Notes: generated from the letters alone by a model not told the origin. DNA of 64,000 bases from Terrisporobacter vanillatitrophus (GCF_051148895.1 NZ_CP154625.1:2852001-2916000); one strand, 5' to 3'; positions 25,723 to 34,749 are shown, counted from the first letter of the stretch. Numbers and translations: made by a program.

Positions 25723-26535
25723 TTATTTATTTAAGTTATGAGATTCTTCTACAACTTCAACTATTTTTTTATCAAAAGACTCTTTGTCAAAAGTAAAATC
25801 ATCATTATTATTTCTTAAATGAATTAAGTATTCTATATTACCTTCTGGCCCTTTTATTGGTGAATAATCAAGATTTAAAATTGCAAATCCATTATCCACA
25901 GCAAATGATGATATAGTCTCTATAACTTCAATATGAACTTTTTTATCTCTTACTACACCCTTTTTCCCAACTTTTTCTTTTCCAGCTTCAAATTGAGGTT
26001 TGATTAATGCTACTACTTCTCCATCTCTATTAAGTAATTCTTTTGCTTTAGGTAAAACAAGTTTAAGAGATATAAAAGATACGTCTATTGAAGCAAAATC
26101 TGCAAATTCCTTCGTATCTTCAATTGTAACATGTCTTATATTAGTTCTTTCCATGCAAACTACTCTTTCATCTTGTCTTAGCTTCCAGGCTAATTGTCCA
26201 TAACCTACATCTATAGAAAATACTTTTACTGCACCATTTTGAAGCATGCAATCGGTAAATCCTCCTGTTGATGCTCCTATATCCATACAAACTTTATCTT
26301 TAATAGTTACACCAAAATATTTCATTGCTTTTTCAAGCTTTAATCCACCTCTACTTACATAAGGAATTGGATTACCTTTTACTAAAATATTAGCATCTTC
26401 TTTAACTTCAGTTCCTGGCTTGTCACATCTTTGATTGTCTACAAATACAAGACCTGCCATTATAGCCTTTTTCGCTCTTTCTCTACTTTCAAAATGTCCT
26501 TTATCTACAAGTAAAATATCTATTCTTTTTTTCAT
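25723..26535 (-). CDS. tlyA: TlyA-type rRNA 2'-O-methyltransferase (hemolysin-like)
   Basis: 270 aa. The N-terminal S4 RNA-binding domain (about 1-62, RIDILLVDKGHFESRERAKK) is joined to a FtsJ-like SAM methyltransferase with DIGASTGGFTDCMLQNGA (about 82-99), VDVGYGQLAWKLR-like segments and the catalytic-type Lys in ALIKPQFEAGKE (about 188-199). The family methylates ribose in 16S and/or 23S rRNA; the hemolysin name is historical. The gene follows dxs with a 16-base gap and is followed by recN, the usual ispA-dxs-tlyA-recN order. AAAAGGAT precedes the ATG. Confidence 0.92.
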   Translation of the reverse strand: MKKRIDILLVDKGHFESRERAKKAIMAGLVFVDNQRCDKPGTEVKEDANILVKGNPIPYVSRGGLKLEKAMKYFGVTIKDKVCMDIGASTGGFTDCMLQNGAVKVFSIDVGYGQLAWKLRQDERVVCMERTNIRHVTIEDTKEFADFASIDVSFISLKLVLPKAKELLNRDGEVVALIKPQFEAGKEKVGKKGVVRDKKVHIEVIETISSFAVDNGFAILNLDYSPIKGPEGNIEYLIHLRNNNDDFTFDKESFDKKIVEVVEESHNLNK

Positions 26536-26551
26536 TGTATTATCCTTTTGG

Positions 26552-28408
26552 TTATAAATTTTTTATTCTGTTTGCTATTTGTTCATCTGACATTCCTATT
26601 GTTTCAAATAATTGTTCCACATTACCATGTTCAACATACTTATCAGGAATACCTATATTTTCAACTTTTACATTATAATTATTATCTACTACAAATTTAT
26701 TTATTCTACTTCCAAATCCACCGCTTATAACATTGTCTTCTATAGTTATAACTTTACAATGTTTTTTCAATAATTCATGCAATAAATCTTCATCCATTGG
26801 TTTTAAAAACCTTGCATTTACTATTGTAGGATTAATATTATCTTTAAGAAGTATTTTCCTTGCATTTAATGCTTTTTCAACCATATTACCAATAGCCAAT
26901 ACTAACACGTCATTTCCTTCTTCTAACACTTCATAAGTTCCTACTTTTATTTTTTCATAAGATCCCTTATCAATATAATATGAATTACCTCTAGGATATC
27001 TTATAGCTACAGGTCCGTCTATCTCAGCAGATAGTTCCATCATTAAATCCAACTCTTTTATATCTTTTGGCGCCATTACTATTAAGTTTGGTACAATATT
27101 TAAATAGCTTAAGTCAAACACTCCATGATGTGTTTCTCCGTCATTTCCAACAAGACCTGCTCTGTCGATTAAGAAAGTAACATTCTTTTTAGTTATAGAC
27201 ACATCATGTATAACTTGGTCGTATCCTCTTTGTAAGAAAGATGAATATACTGCAAAGTATGGCTTCATTCCTTCCTTTGCAAGACCTGCAGCAAATGTTG
27301 TAGCATGTTGTTCAGCTATTCCCACATCATAATATCTGTATGGATAAGATATGGCAAAAGTATTTAATCCTGTGCCTGAAGGCATAGCTGCTGTAATTGC
27401 TACAATTGTATCATCTTCATCTGCCATACTAACTAGTTTCTTACCTACATGAGAAGATATACTTTCCTTTGTAGATGCTTTAAGTCCTTGTTCTATATTA
27501 AACTTAGATACTCCATGGTATTTATCTGGTGCATGCTCAGCAAACTCATAACCTTTACCTTTTTCAGTTATAACATGTAATATAACAGGTCCTTTTTTAT
27601 TTTTAGCTTTATTTAAAATATCTACTAGTTCTTTAATATTGTGACCATCAATTGGCCCATAATATTTAATTCCAAAAGACTCGAATAAATCACAGTCCTG
27701 TGGTGTAAATTTGCTTATAATTCCGTCTTTAAACTTGTCTGCTGTTTTATATATAAAGTTACCTGTTTTTGTCATAGATAATATTTTTTCTATTTGATCT
27801 TTAACTTGGTTTGCTTTAGCATTTCTGATAATGCTAGATAAATATCTAGACATGCCACCTACATTTTTGTCTATAGACATTTCATTATCATTTAAAATTA
27901 TTATCATTTTCTTATTTAAATAACCTAAGTGGTTGATAGCCTCCAGTGCCATACCTCCTGTTATTGACCCATCTCCTATAACAGATACTACGTTGAAATC
28001 TTCTTTCTTTATGTCCCTTGCACATGCAATTCCAAGACCTACTGATATAGATGTAGAACTATGTCCTGTATCAAATATATCATGCTCACTTTCATTTTCC
28101 TTTGGAAATCCACTTAATCCATTAAGCTGTCTAAGTGTCGCAAATTTGTCTTTACGTCCAGTAATAATCTTATGTACATAGGATTGATGCCCCACATCCC
28201 ATATTAATTTGTCTTTTGGACTATCGAAAACTTTGTGCAATGCCAAAGTCAGCTCAACAACTCCTAAATTTGAAGCTAAATGACCTCCAGTTTTTGAAAT
28301 GGAGTTTATTAAAAACTGTCTTATTTGTTCTGCCAATTCTTCCATTTCATCAATATTTAATTTTTTTATATCTTCTGGAGAATTTACTTCATTTAAATAA
28401 TTACACAT
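26552..28408 (-). CDS. dxs: 1-deoxy-D-xylulose-5-phosphate synthase
   Basis: 618 aa thiamine-diphosphate enzyme that condenses pyruvate and glyceraldehyde-3-phosphate, first step of the MEP isoprenoid pathway. The N-terminal domain has GGHLASNLGVVELTLALHKVF, DVGHQSYVHKI and the TPP/Mg motif GDGSITGGMALEAINH (about 149-164). The second domain has DVGIAEQHATTFAAGLA with the catalytic Glu, and the transketolase C-domain is complete. I use ATG at 28408 after AAGGTGAGG; the GTG at 28420 lies inside that RBS. Together with ispA upstream it supplies prenyl diphosphates. Confidence 0.95.
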   Translation of the reverse strand: MCNYLNEVNSPEDIKKLNIDEMEELAEQIRQFLINSISKTGGHLASNLGVVELTLALHKVFDSPKDKLIWDVGHQSYVHKIITGRKDKFATLRQLNGLSGFPKENESEHDIFDTGHSSTSISVGLGIACARDIKKEDFNVVSVIGDGSITGGMALEAINHLGYLNKKMIIILNDNEMSIDKNVGGMSRYLSSIIRNAKANQVKDQIEKILSMTKTGNFIYKTADKFKDGIISKFTPQDCDLFESFGIKYYGPIDGHNIKELVDILNKAKNKKGPVILHVITEKGKGYEFAEHAPDKYHGVSKFNIEQGLKASTKESISSHVGKKLVSMADEDDTIVAITAAMPSGTGLNTFAISYPYRYYDVGIAEQHATTFAAGLAKEGMKPYFAVYSSFLQRGYDQVIHDVSITKKNVTFLIDRAGLVGNDGETHHGVFDLSYLNIVPNLIVMAPKDIKELDLMMELSAEIDGPVAIRYPRGNSYYIDKGSYEKIKVGTYEVLEEGNDVLVLAIGNMVEKALNARKILLKDNINPTIVNARFLKPMDEDLLHELLKKHCKVITIEDNVISGGFGSRINKFVVDNNYNVKVENIGIPDKYVEHGNVEQLFETIGMSDEQIANRIKNL

Positions 28409-28472
28409 AATTTTCCTCACCTTTATAATGGTCTAATTTATTTTAATCTTCTATTTAAAAATAACTCATACT

Positions 28473-28497
28473 AAAAAAGCCTTCCATAGAAGACTTT
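28473..28497 (-). terminator. Terminator between the PAP2-like gene and dxs
   Basis: AAAGTCTTC/GGAAGGCTTT stem (one G-U pair) with T6 on the minus strand. It ends the nusB-ispA operon, or acts in the dxs leader. Confidence 0.65.
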
Positions 28498-28578
28498 GAT
28501 TTTTATAGTTTCCATGTATTTATTATAATTTCCTATAAAGCAAAAAAATTATATCATATAATACATTTTTTTTCAATT

Positions 28579-29016
28579 TTAAGCCATAATTGCTCCAACC
28601 ACTATGCCTAGTATTGCTCCTAATATAACTTCTTTTGGCGTATGTCCTACTAACTCTTTTAAAGTTTCATGTTCAATATGTTTTTTATTTTGTAAATCTT
28701 CAACTATTTTATTTAAAATAGCTGCTTGCTTTCCTACTGCTCTTCTTACACCGGAAGCGTCATACATTACTATTAGTGCAAAAACTACACTTATGACAAA
28801 TTCAACTGAATCAAATCCACTGTATATACCAACTGAAGTTGATAAACTTGTAACAAATGAACTATGCGAACTTGGCATTCCACCTGACATAAATATTCTT
28901 GGAAAATCCACTGCTCTTTCTTTTCCTGTGAATATCTTTATAAATTGTGCTAAAAAACAAGCAAATATACTTATCCATAATATATGGTTGTCAAATACTT
29001 GTGTAAAAAAATCCAT
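28579..29016 (-). CDS. Divergent PAP2 family membrane protein (YuiD-like)
   Basis: 145 aa, about four membrane segments. It matches the small divergent PAP2 (acid phosphatase/VanZ-unrelated) family: SGGMPSSHSSFVTSLSTSVG (about 44-63) carries the His of the phosphatase core, and DASGVRRAVGKQA (about 86-98) carries the conserved Arg. GHTPKEVILGAILGIVVG at the C-terminus carries another conserved His. The family may dephosphorylate prenyl or lipid phosphates. The position directly after ispA suggests a role on prenyl diphosphates, but this is inference. AAGGAGG precedes the ATG, and a terminator follows the gene. Confidence 0.83.
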   Translation of the reverse strand: MDFFTQVFDNHILWISIFACFLAQFIKIFTGKERAVDFPRIFMSGGMPSSHSSFVTSLSTSVGIYSGFDSVEFVISVVFALIVMYDASGVRRAVGKQAAILNKIVEDLQNKKHIEHETLKELVGHTPKEVILGAILGIVVGAIMA

Positions 29017-29025
29017 GTGGCCTCC

Positions 29026-29913
29026 TTAACAATCCCTACTAATTATATAATCTCCTAACTGATTTAAAAAATCTATTTCTGATGATAATCCATCTATACT
29101 AGATTTTCCTTCTTCTATTAACTGTCTAGCTATTTCCCTTGATTTTTCAAGTCCTAGTAATGAAGGATATGTTGATTTATGATTTTCTATATCACTTCCA
29201 ATAGGTTTGCCTAGTTTAGCTTCATCTCCAGTTATATCTAATATATCATCTACTATTTGAAAAGATAATCCGATATTTCTCCCATATTTAGTTACTTTTT
29301 CTAACTTTTCTTCACTAGCTCCACCAATTATGGCACCAGCTCTCATACATCCTACAATCATAGCTGCCGTTTTATTTAAGTGAATAAAATCCAATTTATC
29401 TTTGTCTATGATTTTATTTTCACTTTCCACATCAACAACTTGTCCTCCTATCATACCATAGATACCTGCATGTTTTGCAATTTCATTTATAGCCTTCAAA
29501 TATTTATTTGAATCCTTTTTATCTATAGATGAGGACAACATTACTTCAAAGGCATAATTTAATAGAGCATCTCCAGCTAAAGTTGCCATTGCTTCTCCAA
29601 ATACTTTATGATTTGTAGGCTTACCTCTTCTTAAATCATCATTATCTAATGCTGGCAAATCATCATGAATCAAAGAATAAGTATGTATCATTTCTATAGC
29701 CATGGCAAAAGGAATAGCATCTTCTTCTTTTCCCCCAACTATTTTGCAACTTTCTAAAGTTAGTATGGGTCTAAGTCTTTTACCTCCAGCTTTTAAACTG
29801 TAGTTCATAGCTTGCATTATAGTTTGTTGATATCCTTCTTCTTTTGGCATATATTCATTTAAAAGTGTTTCTATATAATCAGTTTTTTCCTTTAAAACAT
29901 CTTTAAATTCCAT
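29026..29913 (-). CDS. ispA: Geranyl/farnesyl diphosphate synthase
   Basis: 295 aa all-helical polyprenyl synthetase. The first Asp-rich motif is DDLPALDNDD (about 85-94) with the RRGKPTNH that follows it, and the second is QIVDDILDITGD (about 216-227). The basic substrate site GGKRLRP is at about 43-49. These are typical of short-chain bacterial FPP synthases with a two-residue insertion in the first motif. The product feeds undecaprenyl and quinone-type lipids. Its ATG overlaps the region of the xseB stop (TAAATG), indicating coupling. It lies in the nusB-tsaD-like-xseA-xseB-ispA operon. Confidence 0.94.
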   Translation of the reverse strand: MEFKDVLKEKTDYIETLLNEYMPKEEGYQQTIMQAMNYSLKAGGKRLRPILTLESCKIVGGKEEDAIPFAMAIEMIHTYSLIHDDLPALDNDDLRRGKPTNHKVFGEAMATLAGDALLNYAFEVMLSSSIDKKDSNKYLKAINEIAKHAGIYGMIGGQVVDVESENKIIDKDKLDFIHLNKTAAMIVGCMRAGAIIGGASEEKLEKVTKYGRNIGLSFQIVDDILDITGDEAKLGKPIGSDIENHKSTYPSLLGLEKSREIARQLIEEGKSSIDGLSSEIDFLNQLGDYIISRDC

Positions 29914-30129
29914 TTACTCTTCCCCCATATTTAAATCTTCTTCAACGCCCATTTTGTTAAATTTACTTATTTTAAGTTCTGCATCTTCCAATAATTTATT
30001 ACAATGTTTAAATAATTTTATTCCTTCTTCATATAAACTTAATGAATCATCTAAACTAGTATTTTTTGATTCTAATTTCATCAAAATATCTTCTAATTTT
30101 TCATAAGCTTCTTCGTAAGTAAGTTTCAT
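29914..30129 (-). CDS. xseB: Exodeoxyribonuclease VII small subunit
   Basis: 71 aa helical hairpin protein of the XseB family: TYEEAYEKLEDILMKLES then SLYEEGIKLFKHCNKLL, the two helices that wrap the large subunit. Length is typical (about 70-80 aa). The gene lies two bases after xseA, the usual pairing, and AGAGGT precedes the ATG. Exo VII digests single-stranded DNA in both directions. Confidence 0.93.
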   Translation of the reverse strand: MKLTYEEAYEKLEDILMKLESKNTSLDDSLSLYEEGIKLFKHCNKLLEDAELKISKFNKMGVEEDLNMGEE

Positions 30130-30131
30130 GA

Positions 30132-31337
30132 TTATACCTCTTTGCTATTAATTTTATTTACATTACACTCTAAACTACCGTCTTTTAAAGTTATATTTAT
30201 ATCCTCATTTATATCTACTTCTTTTATAGAATTAATAACTTTATTATTTTTTTCAACAATAGAATATCCTCTACTTATTGTAGCAAGAGGACTCAAGTTA
30301 TGCAGTAGAGCTGCTTTTTTTGAAAGCTTTTCTTTAGAAGTTTCTAAATTTTGTTCTAATCTAAAATTTATTTTATCATAGATTTGGTCTAACTGTATAA
30401 CTTTGTCCTTGATTACATAGTTTTTCATATAATTATTTATTTTTTCAAAGGTATTCATAAGCTTTTCATTATCTAATATTACTTGATTATTTAAAGACCT
30501 ATTCATTCTATTTCTTATATTATCAAGTCTATAGTAAATTTGTGACAAATCTGGTGTGGCTATTTCTGCTGCTGCTGAAGGTGTTGGTGCTCTCATGTCA
30601 GATACAAAATCACAAATTGTAAAATCTGTTTCATGACCTACTGCAGATATTATTGGTATTTTTGATTTAAATACTTCTCTTGCTACTATTTCTTCATTAA
30701 AAGACCAAAGTTCTTCTAAAGAACCGCCTCCTCTGCCTACAATTATGGTATCCACATTTTCCATTTTATTAAAAAATTCAATTCCTTCACAGATATCTTT
30801 AGCAGATTTTTGTCCTTGAACATTTACAGGATATAATTTTATATCAATCTTGTGAAATCTTCTTTTAGTAACATTTATAATATCTCTTATAACAGCCCCT
30901 GTTGGTGATGTTACAATACCTATAGCCTTTGGCATTTTAGGTATTTCTTTTTTATATTTAGTATCAAATAATCCTTCTTTTTTCAGTTTTTCTTTTAATT
31001 TATTAAATTCAATGTATAAATTGCCTATACCTTCAATTTCCACTTCATTTATATAAAGTTGATAGGCACCATCTCGTTCATATACAGAAATATATCCTGA
31101 GGCAATTATTTTAACACCATTATCCAAATTCAAACTTTTATCATAATTACTTTTAAAAATAATACAATTTAATTTTGACTTTTCATCTTTTAATGATAAA
31201 TAAACATTACCACTACTATGAACCTTAAAATTAGAAATTTCACCTTTTACTCTAAGGTTATAAAGAATAGGGTCATTTATTAATATTCTTTTTATATATG
31301 AATTTGCTTCGCTTATATCTAAAGCTCTAAGTTTCAT
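30132..31337 (-). CDS. xseA: Exodeoxyribonuclease VII large subunit
   Basis: 401 aa. An N-terminal OB-fold (about 1-105, RVKGEISNFKVHSSGNVYLSLKD) is followed by the catalytic domain with GIVTSPTGAVIRDI, IIVGRGGGSLEELWSFNEE (about 200-218), AVGHETDFTICDFVSDMRAPTPSAAAE and a long coiled coil (about 270-350). All are family signatures. It degrades single-stranded DNA in repair together with XseB. The ATG follows AGGAG. The C-terminal domain ends with ISRGYSIV, typical of XseA. Confidence 0.95.
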   Translation of the reverse strand: MKLRALDISEANSYIKRILINDPILYNLRVKGEISNFKVHSSGNVYLSLKDEKSKLNCIIFKSNYDKSLNLDNGVKIIASGYISVYERDGAYQLYINEVEIEGIGNLYIEFNKLKEKLKKEGLFDTKYKKEIPKMPKAIGIVTSPTGAVIRDIINVTKRRFHKIDIKLYPVNVQGQKSAKDICEGIEFFNKMENVDTIIVGRGGGSLEELWSFNEEIVAREVFKSKIPIISAVGHETDFTICDFVSDMRAPTPSAAAEIATPDLSQIYYRLDNIRNRMNRSLNNQVILDNEKLMNTFEKINNYMKNYVIKDKVIQLDQIYDKINFRLEQNLETSKEKLSKKAALLHNLSPLATISRGYSIVEKNNKVINSIKEVDINEDINITLKDGSLECNVNKINSKEV

Positions 31338-31347
31338 ACATCCACTC

Positions 31348-32313
31348 CTAATAATTCTTCATTTGATTTAATCCTATTATAGCACAACCTACACCATTAT
31401 CCGTTGCATATTCTTGATTAGTAAAATAAGCTTTTACATTTTTTCTGCTTAATTTTTCACTTAATTCTTTTTTAATATATTCACTAGCAGACACTCCGCC
31501 TCCAAATACTACCTCTTTTAACTCATATTTTTCACATATGTAAGTTAAAGATTTATACATGGATCTAACCAAGGTATCTAAAAGAATTTTACTAAGATAT
31601 TCTTCATTATAATCATGTATTATTTTATTAATTTGATTTTCTATACCCGATAAGTTCATATAGCCTTGTCTTACACTTGTTTTCAATCCACTTTTAATTT
31701 TTTCGCTATGTTTTAAAGCATTCTCATCTATATATTTTCCACAAGGAAAATTATAATTCAGTTTAACACCTAATCTATCTACCAATTGACCAAAACTTAC
31801 ATCTAAACTTCCGCCTACAATTTCTATCTTGTAGTCAGCATCTTTTTTTTCTACTAAAAGTATTTCTGTAGTTCCTCCAGACATATGAACTGCTAAAAAC
31901 TTATCTTTATTTTCCAAGTTACTCTTAAATAGGCTTGCTTCTATATGATTTTCTTGATGAGTCGTTTCGTAAAAAGGACAGTTATTAATACTACTTAGTA
32001 ATTTTGCAAAATTATATCCCACAGAAAAAACAGGCATATAAGAATTATCAACCGGTCTTGGCTTAGTTGATACACATATACCTACAATATTATAGCTTTT
32101 TAATTTTTCATTTATTATTTGTGATAATTCTCCCATATTATTTATATGTTGAAAAACTGCTTCACTCTGTCTAAGACCTTTATTGTCTTTCTTAACTTTT
32201 AATATTATTTTTTCATTTAATACTATCTCTTTATTTAAAGAGATAGCTGCTATAGAAGTTGTATAGCAGCTAGTATCAAATCCTAATATGATATTATTGT
32301 TTTTGTGTGTCAT
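31348..32313 (-). CDS. Kae1/TsaD-like ASKHA protein of unknown function
   Basis: 321 aa from ATG at 32313, eight bases after GGAAG and inside the end of nusB. The fold is the Kae1/TsaD ASKHA ATPase: N-terminal phosphate loop ILGFDTSCYTTSIA, metal-binding HQENH (His119 and His123), HMSGGTTEIL, GGSLDVSFGQLVDRLGV and C-terminal ATDNGVGCA. Metal and nucleotide residues look intact. True TsaD makes t6A37 in tRNA and is usually encoded elsewhere with tsaB/tsaE; this shorter, diverged protein sits between nusB and xseA in Clostridia and is probably a paralogue. Its substrate is unknown. Old annotations call it sialoglycoprotein endopeptidase. Confidence 0.75.
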   Translation of the reverse strand: MTHKNNNIILGFDTSCYTTSIAAISLNKEIVLNEKIILKVKKDNKGLRQSEAVFQHINNMGELSQIINEKLKSYNIVGICVSTKPRPVDNSYMPVFSVGYNFAKLLSSINNCPFYETTHQENHIEASLFKSNLENKDKFLAVHMSGGTTEILLVEKKDADYKIEIVGGSLDVSFGQLVDRLGVKLNYNFPCGKYIDENALKHSEKIKSGLKTSVRQGYMNLSGIENQINKIIHDYNEEYLSKILLDTLVRSMYKSLTYICEKYELKEVVFGGGVSASEYIKKELSEKLSRKNVKAYFTNQEYATDNGVGCAIIGLNQMKNY

Positions 32314-32836
32314 TAACAACGCTTCCTAATATTCCGTTTATAAATTTAGGAGATTTATCGTCACAGTATAATTTTGCTAAATCGATAGCTTCGTTTATTG
32401 AAACCTTAACAGGTACTTCTTTATTCATGTACACAATTTCACAAATTGAAAGTTTTAATATAGCTAAATCTACTTTTGCTATTCTACTTAGAGACCAATT
32501 TAGGGCATGTTTTGTTATTAACTCTTCTATATCATAGCTGTGTAAACTTAGTTCATTACAAACTCTTTTCAAGTATTCCATATCTATTGCATTGTTCATA
32601 TTTACACGTTCTAAATCAACACAACTTTCATTTGAGAATTGTAATAATAATTCTTCATATCTATTTATTATGTATTCTTCATGATTATTTAAGAAATCTT
32701 CCAAATAACTATTTATATCTTGTAAATCACCTTCTAATACATCTATTTGATAAATTAATTTCATTAAATATTCTCTACTTGTTATTTTTCTAGCTTTTTC
32801 AATATAACTTATTTTGCTTACATTGTCGTTTTTCAT
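32294..32836 (-). CDS. nusB: Transcription antitermination factor NusB
   Basis: 180 aa from ATG at 32836 after AAGGAGG; an in-frame start at 32872 is upstream of the RBS. The NusB helical domain covers about 16-175: ARKITSREYLMKLIYQID at the start and AILKLSICEIVY, VSINEAIDLAKLYCDDKSPKFINGILG at the end (typical PkFVNGvL). The protein is some 40 residues longer than the common NusB because of an extended central helix region. NusB with NusE/S10 binds boxA and promotes rRNA antitermination. It is first in the operon running through ispA and overlaps the Kae1-like gene by 20 bases. Confidence 0.9.
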   Translation of the reverse strand: MKNDNVSKISYIEKARKITSREYLMKLIYQIDVLEGDLQDINSYLEDFLNNHEEYIINRYEELLLQFSNESCVDLERVNMNNAIDMEYLKRVCNELSLHSYDIEELITKHALNWSLSRIAKVDLAILKLSICEIVYMNKEVPVKVSINEAIDLAKLYCDDKSPKFINGILGSVVNDTQKQ

Positions 32837-32880
32837 TCTTAATGAACCTCCTTCAGTCTTATTATATACCACTTGAGCAA

Positions 32881-32910
32881 TAAAAAACCCTCTGATTTTC
32901 AGAGGGCTTT
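32881..32910 (-). terminator. Terminator of asp23
   Basis: CCCTCTGA/TCAGAGGG stem, three-base loop, A6/T6 flank; separates asp23 from nusB. Confidence 0.88.
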
Positions 32911-32917
32911 ATTTAAT

Positions 32918-33337
32918 TTATTTAATAATTTGCTTAGCTTCTTCTTTCTTCGCTTGTTTTGCTAATTTAGCTTCTTCTTTTTTAGCTTGCTTTGCTAATT
33001 CTTTTTCTTCTTTTTCTTTCTTAAAGCTAATTTCTTGAACTTGTATATTTACTTGAGAAACTTCTAATCCAGTCATTGTTTCAACTGTATTTTTAACATT
33101 TTCTTGTACTTTAAGTGATACATCTGGTATTGACATACCATATTCAATAGTTATAACTACATCTAAAGTAACTTTACTGTCTTCCATTTGGATTTTTACA
33201 CCGTTGTTTTTAAGTAATTTATCTGTTAATGAAGTTATTGTCTCTACACCTTCTACTTCTAAAGCAGCTAATCCAGCTATTGTAACTATAACATCATTCG
33301 AAATTTTAACTTGCCCTAAATTATTGTTATTTTCCAT
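32918..33337 (-). CDS. Asp23/Gls24 family envelope stress protein
   Basis: 139 aa from ATG at 33337 after AGGGGGT; a longer frame from 33385 includes the RBS. The Asp23 domain (about 8-105) has GQVKISNDVIVTIAGLAALEVEGV and the amphipathic segments typical of the family. The last 30 residues are a charged tail with an 11-residue unit (LAKQAKKEEAK) repeated about twice. Asp23 in Staphylococcus is membrane-tethered through a partner and linked to envelope homeostasis. It has its own promoter and terminator between spoIIIAH and nusB, a placement seen across Firmicutes (yqhY in Bacillus). Probably YqhY-like. Confidence 0.88.
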   Translation of the reverse strand: MENNNNLGQVKISNDVIVTIAGLAALEVEGVETITSLTDKLLKNNGVKIQMEDSKVTLDVVITIEYGMSIPDVSLKVQENVKNTVETMTGLEVSQVNIQVQEISFKKEKEEKELAKQAKKEEAKLAKQAKKEEAKQIIK

Positions 33338-33380
33338 GAGATTGTTACCCCCTGTATTAAGGTTTTTATAATTATATATT

Positions 33381-33409
33381 ATCATAGCAAATTATAGTCA
33401 GTTTTGCAA
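33381..33409 (-). promoter_or_regulatory. Promoter of asp23 (yqhY-like)
   Basis: TTGCAA (33409-33404), 17-base spacer, TATGAT (33386-33381). The transcript would begin about 40 bases before the ATG. Confidence 0.7.
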
Positions 33410-33441
33410 GAAAATACCTCAGCATTTTCTGAGGTTTTAGT
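33410..33441 (-). terminator. Terminator of the spoIIIA operon
   Basis: ACCTCAG/CTGAGGT stem, six-base loop, then ATTTTCTTG on the minus strand; 48 bases after the spoIIIAH stop and directly followed by the asp23 -35. Confidence 0.75.
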
Positions 33442-33488
33442 GATTATATATTATTATAACCTAAAAATAGTAATTTAAAATCAAATTA

Positions 33489-34175
33489 TTAGTTTTGGCT
33501 ATAACTATTCATTAATTTAATCTGATCATAAGATACTCCAGCTTGCTCTGCTACTAAGTCAAATATTCTTGCTGCCTCACTCTTAGATAAATCTGGTTTG
33601 TTTACTACTACATTCACATTACTTTCACCTATGTATACTAAAGCATTTTCAAACCCCTTAGCACTTAATAAATTTTCTATTTTTAATTCAGTTTCTTGAT
33701 ATTTAACAAGTTGAAGTTTCATATTAGATGCTTCTTCTCTTGACTTATCTGTAGTAGAAGGATTATTTATTATTTCATTTAATTCTTCTGATAAATCATT
33801 TCTTTGTTTTTCCCTTGTCATTTTCATATCAAGAATATATGTAGACTTACTCATGTTTTCCTTTGAAGTTAATTGTTCTTCTATTTCTTTACTTGTTTCC
33901 ACTGCTTTATCTTTAACTTTATCACTTTCACTATCTTTACTATCTACAACAGTTATTTCTGCAGTCTCCTTACTATCTTCTTCATCCTTATCATTATTTT
34001 CTGTTTTTGTTTTATCCGTATTTTTATCTTGTTGTGCCTGTTCATAAGCCTCAAATTCTTTAGACACTGTAAGTGCTGATTGTTTACTTAACTGATAATT
34101 TATAACCCCAACAGCTATTAACATAGTAGACAGTGCTAATACAACAAAACCTCTATTTTTAAAATTAAATTTCAT
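33489..34175 (-). CDS. spoIIIAH: Stage III sporulation protein AH
   Basis: 228 aa. One N-terminal membrane segment (about 9-25), a long Glu/Asp/Lys-rich linker (about 45-115) and a YscJ/FliF-like ring-building domain (about 125-225, REKQRNDLSEELNEIIN and SKSEAARIFDLVAEQAGVSYDQIKLM). SpoIIIAH sits in the outer forespore membrane and pairs with SpoIIQ from the forespore to connect the two cells during engulfment. Last gene of the spoIIIA operon; GGTGGAGG precedes the ATG. The charged linker is longer than in Bacillus as I recall it. Confidence 0.93.
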   Translation of the reverse strand: MKFNFKNRGFVVLALSTMLIAVGVINYQLSKQSALTVSKEFEAYEQAQQDKNTDKTKTENNDKDEEDSKETAEITVVDSKDSESDKVKDKAVETSKEIEEQLTSKENMSKSTYILDMKMTREKQRNDLSEELNEIINNPSTTDKSREEASNMKLQLVKYQETELKIENLLSAKGFENALVYIGESNVNVVVNKPDLSKSEAARIFDLVAEQAGVSYDQIKLMNSYSQN

Positions 34176-34194
34176 TTTTATCCTCCACCCCTTA

Positions 34195-34749
34195 TTATTT
34201 AGCGTATATCTCTACTTGATGACCTGATATTTGTAGAGATGTTTTAACTGCATCATATAATAATTCTTTCACAGCTGGATCATTTGCTCCACTTGATACT
34301 ACTATTACACCTTTTACTTTAGCTTCAGATGTTTTTAATACAACTGGATCATTTGAATTTGATGTAATCATTGTTTTATTTTCCGTTGAACTGGTAGTTG
34401 TTCTTTCTCCCCCGGAAGAATCCTGTTCTTTAGTAGTTTCTGTTGTTGTATTAGAATTATATGCTGGAACAATTTCTTCACTAGATTGGAAAGTAATCAT
34501 AACATCCACATCTCCTGCTCCATTAATTTTACTTAGTATTTTTGTCAACTTACTTTCTAAGTCTTCCTTTTCTGTTTCAGTGGCAGATGTTTTAGACTCT
34601 GGCTCTGTACTCACATTTGCATCTTCTTTTTTTCCACCTGGTATTACTGATATGACTATGAGAGCTAATATACAAATTCCTGCTAAAAAAATTAATGGTT
34701 TCAATTTTTTCTTTTCCGTATCATTGAATAATTCGTTAAATTTTTTCAA
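34195..34749 (-). CDS. spoIIIAG: Stage III sporulation protein AG
   Basis: About 184 aa from TTG at 34749, after GAGGAG; an in-frame TTG at 34773 (192 aa) lies upstream of this RBS and overlaps spoIIIAF. A membrane segment at about 20-37 is followed by an extracellular ring-forming domain with AGDVDVMITFQSSEEIVPAYN and a Ser/Thr-rich insertion, then VKGVIVVSSGANDPAVKELLYDAVKTSLQI. SpoIIIAG forms a large ring in the intermembrane space of the feeding-tube apparatus. Start choice is uncertain. Confidence 0.9.
   Translation of the reverse strand: MKKFNELFNDTEKKKLKPLIFLAGICILALIVISVIPGGKKEDANVSTEPESKTSATETEKEDLESKLTKILSKINGAGDVDVMITFQSSEEIVPAYNSNTTTETTKEQDSSGGERTTTSSTENKTMITSNSNDPVVLKTSEAKVKGVIVVSSGANDPAVKELLYDAVKTSLQISGHQVEIYAK

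Noticed and set aside
28604..29029. 141-codon plus-strand frame
   Set aside because: Complete overlap with the PAP2-like gene, which has family motifs and an RBS; this frame has neither.
32918..33010. Short repeats as a CRISPR-like array
   Set aside because: They encode the repeated Lys/Glu tail of the Asp23 protein; no spacers or regular repeat length.
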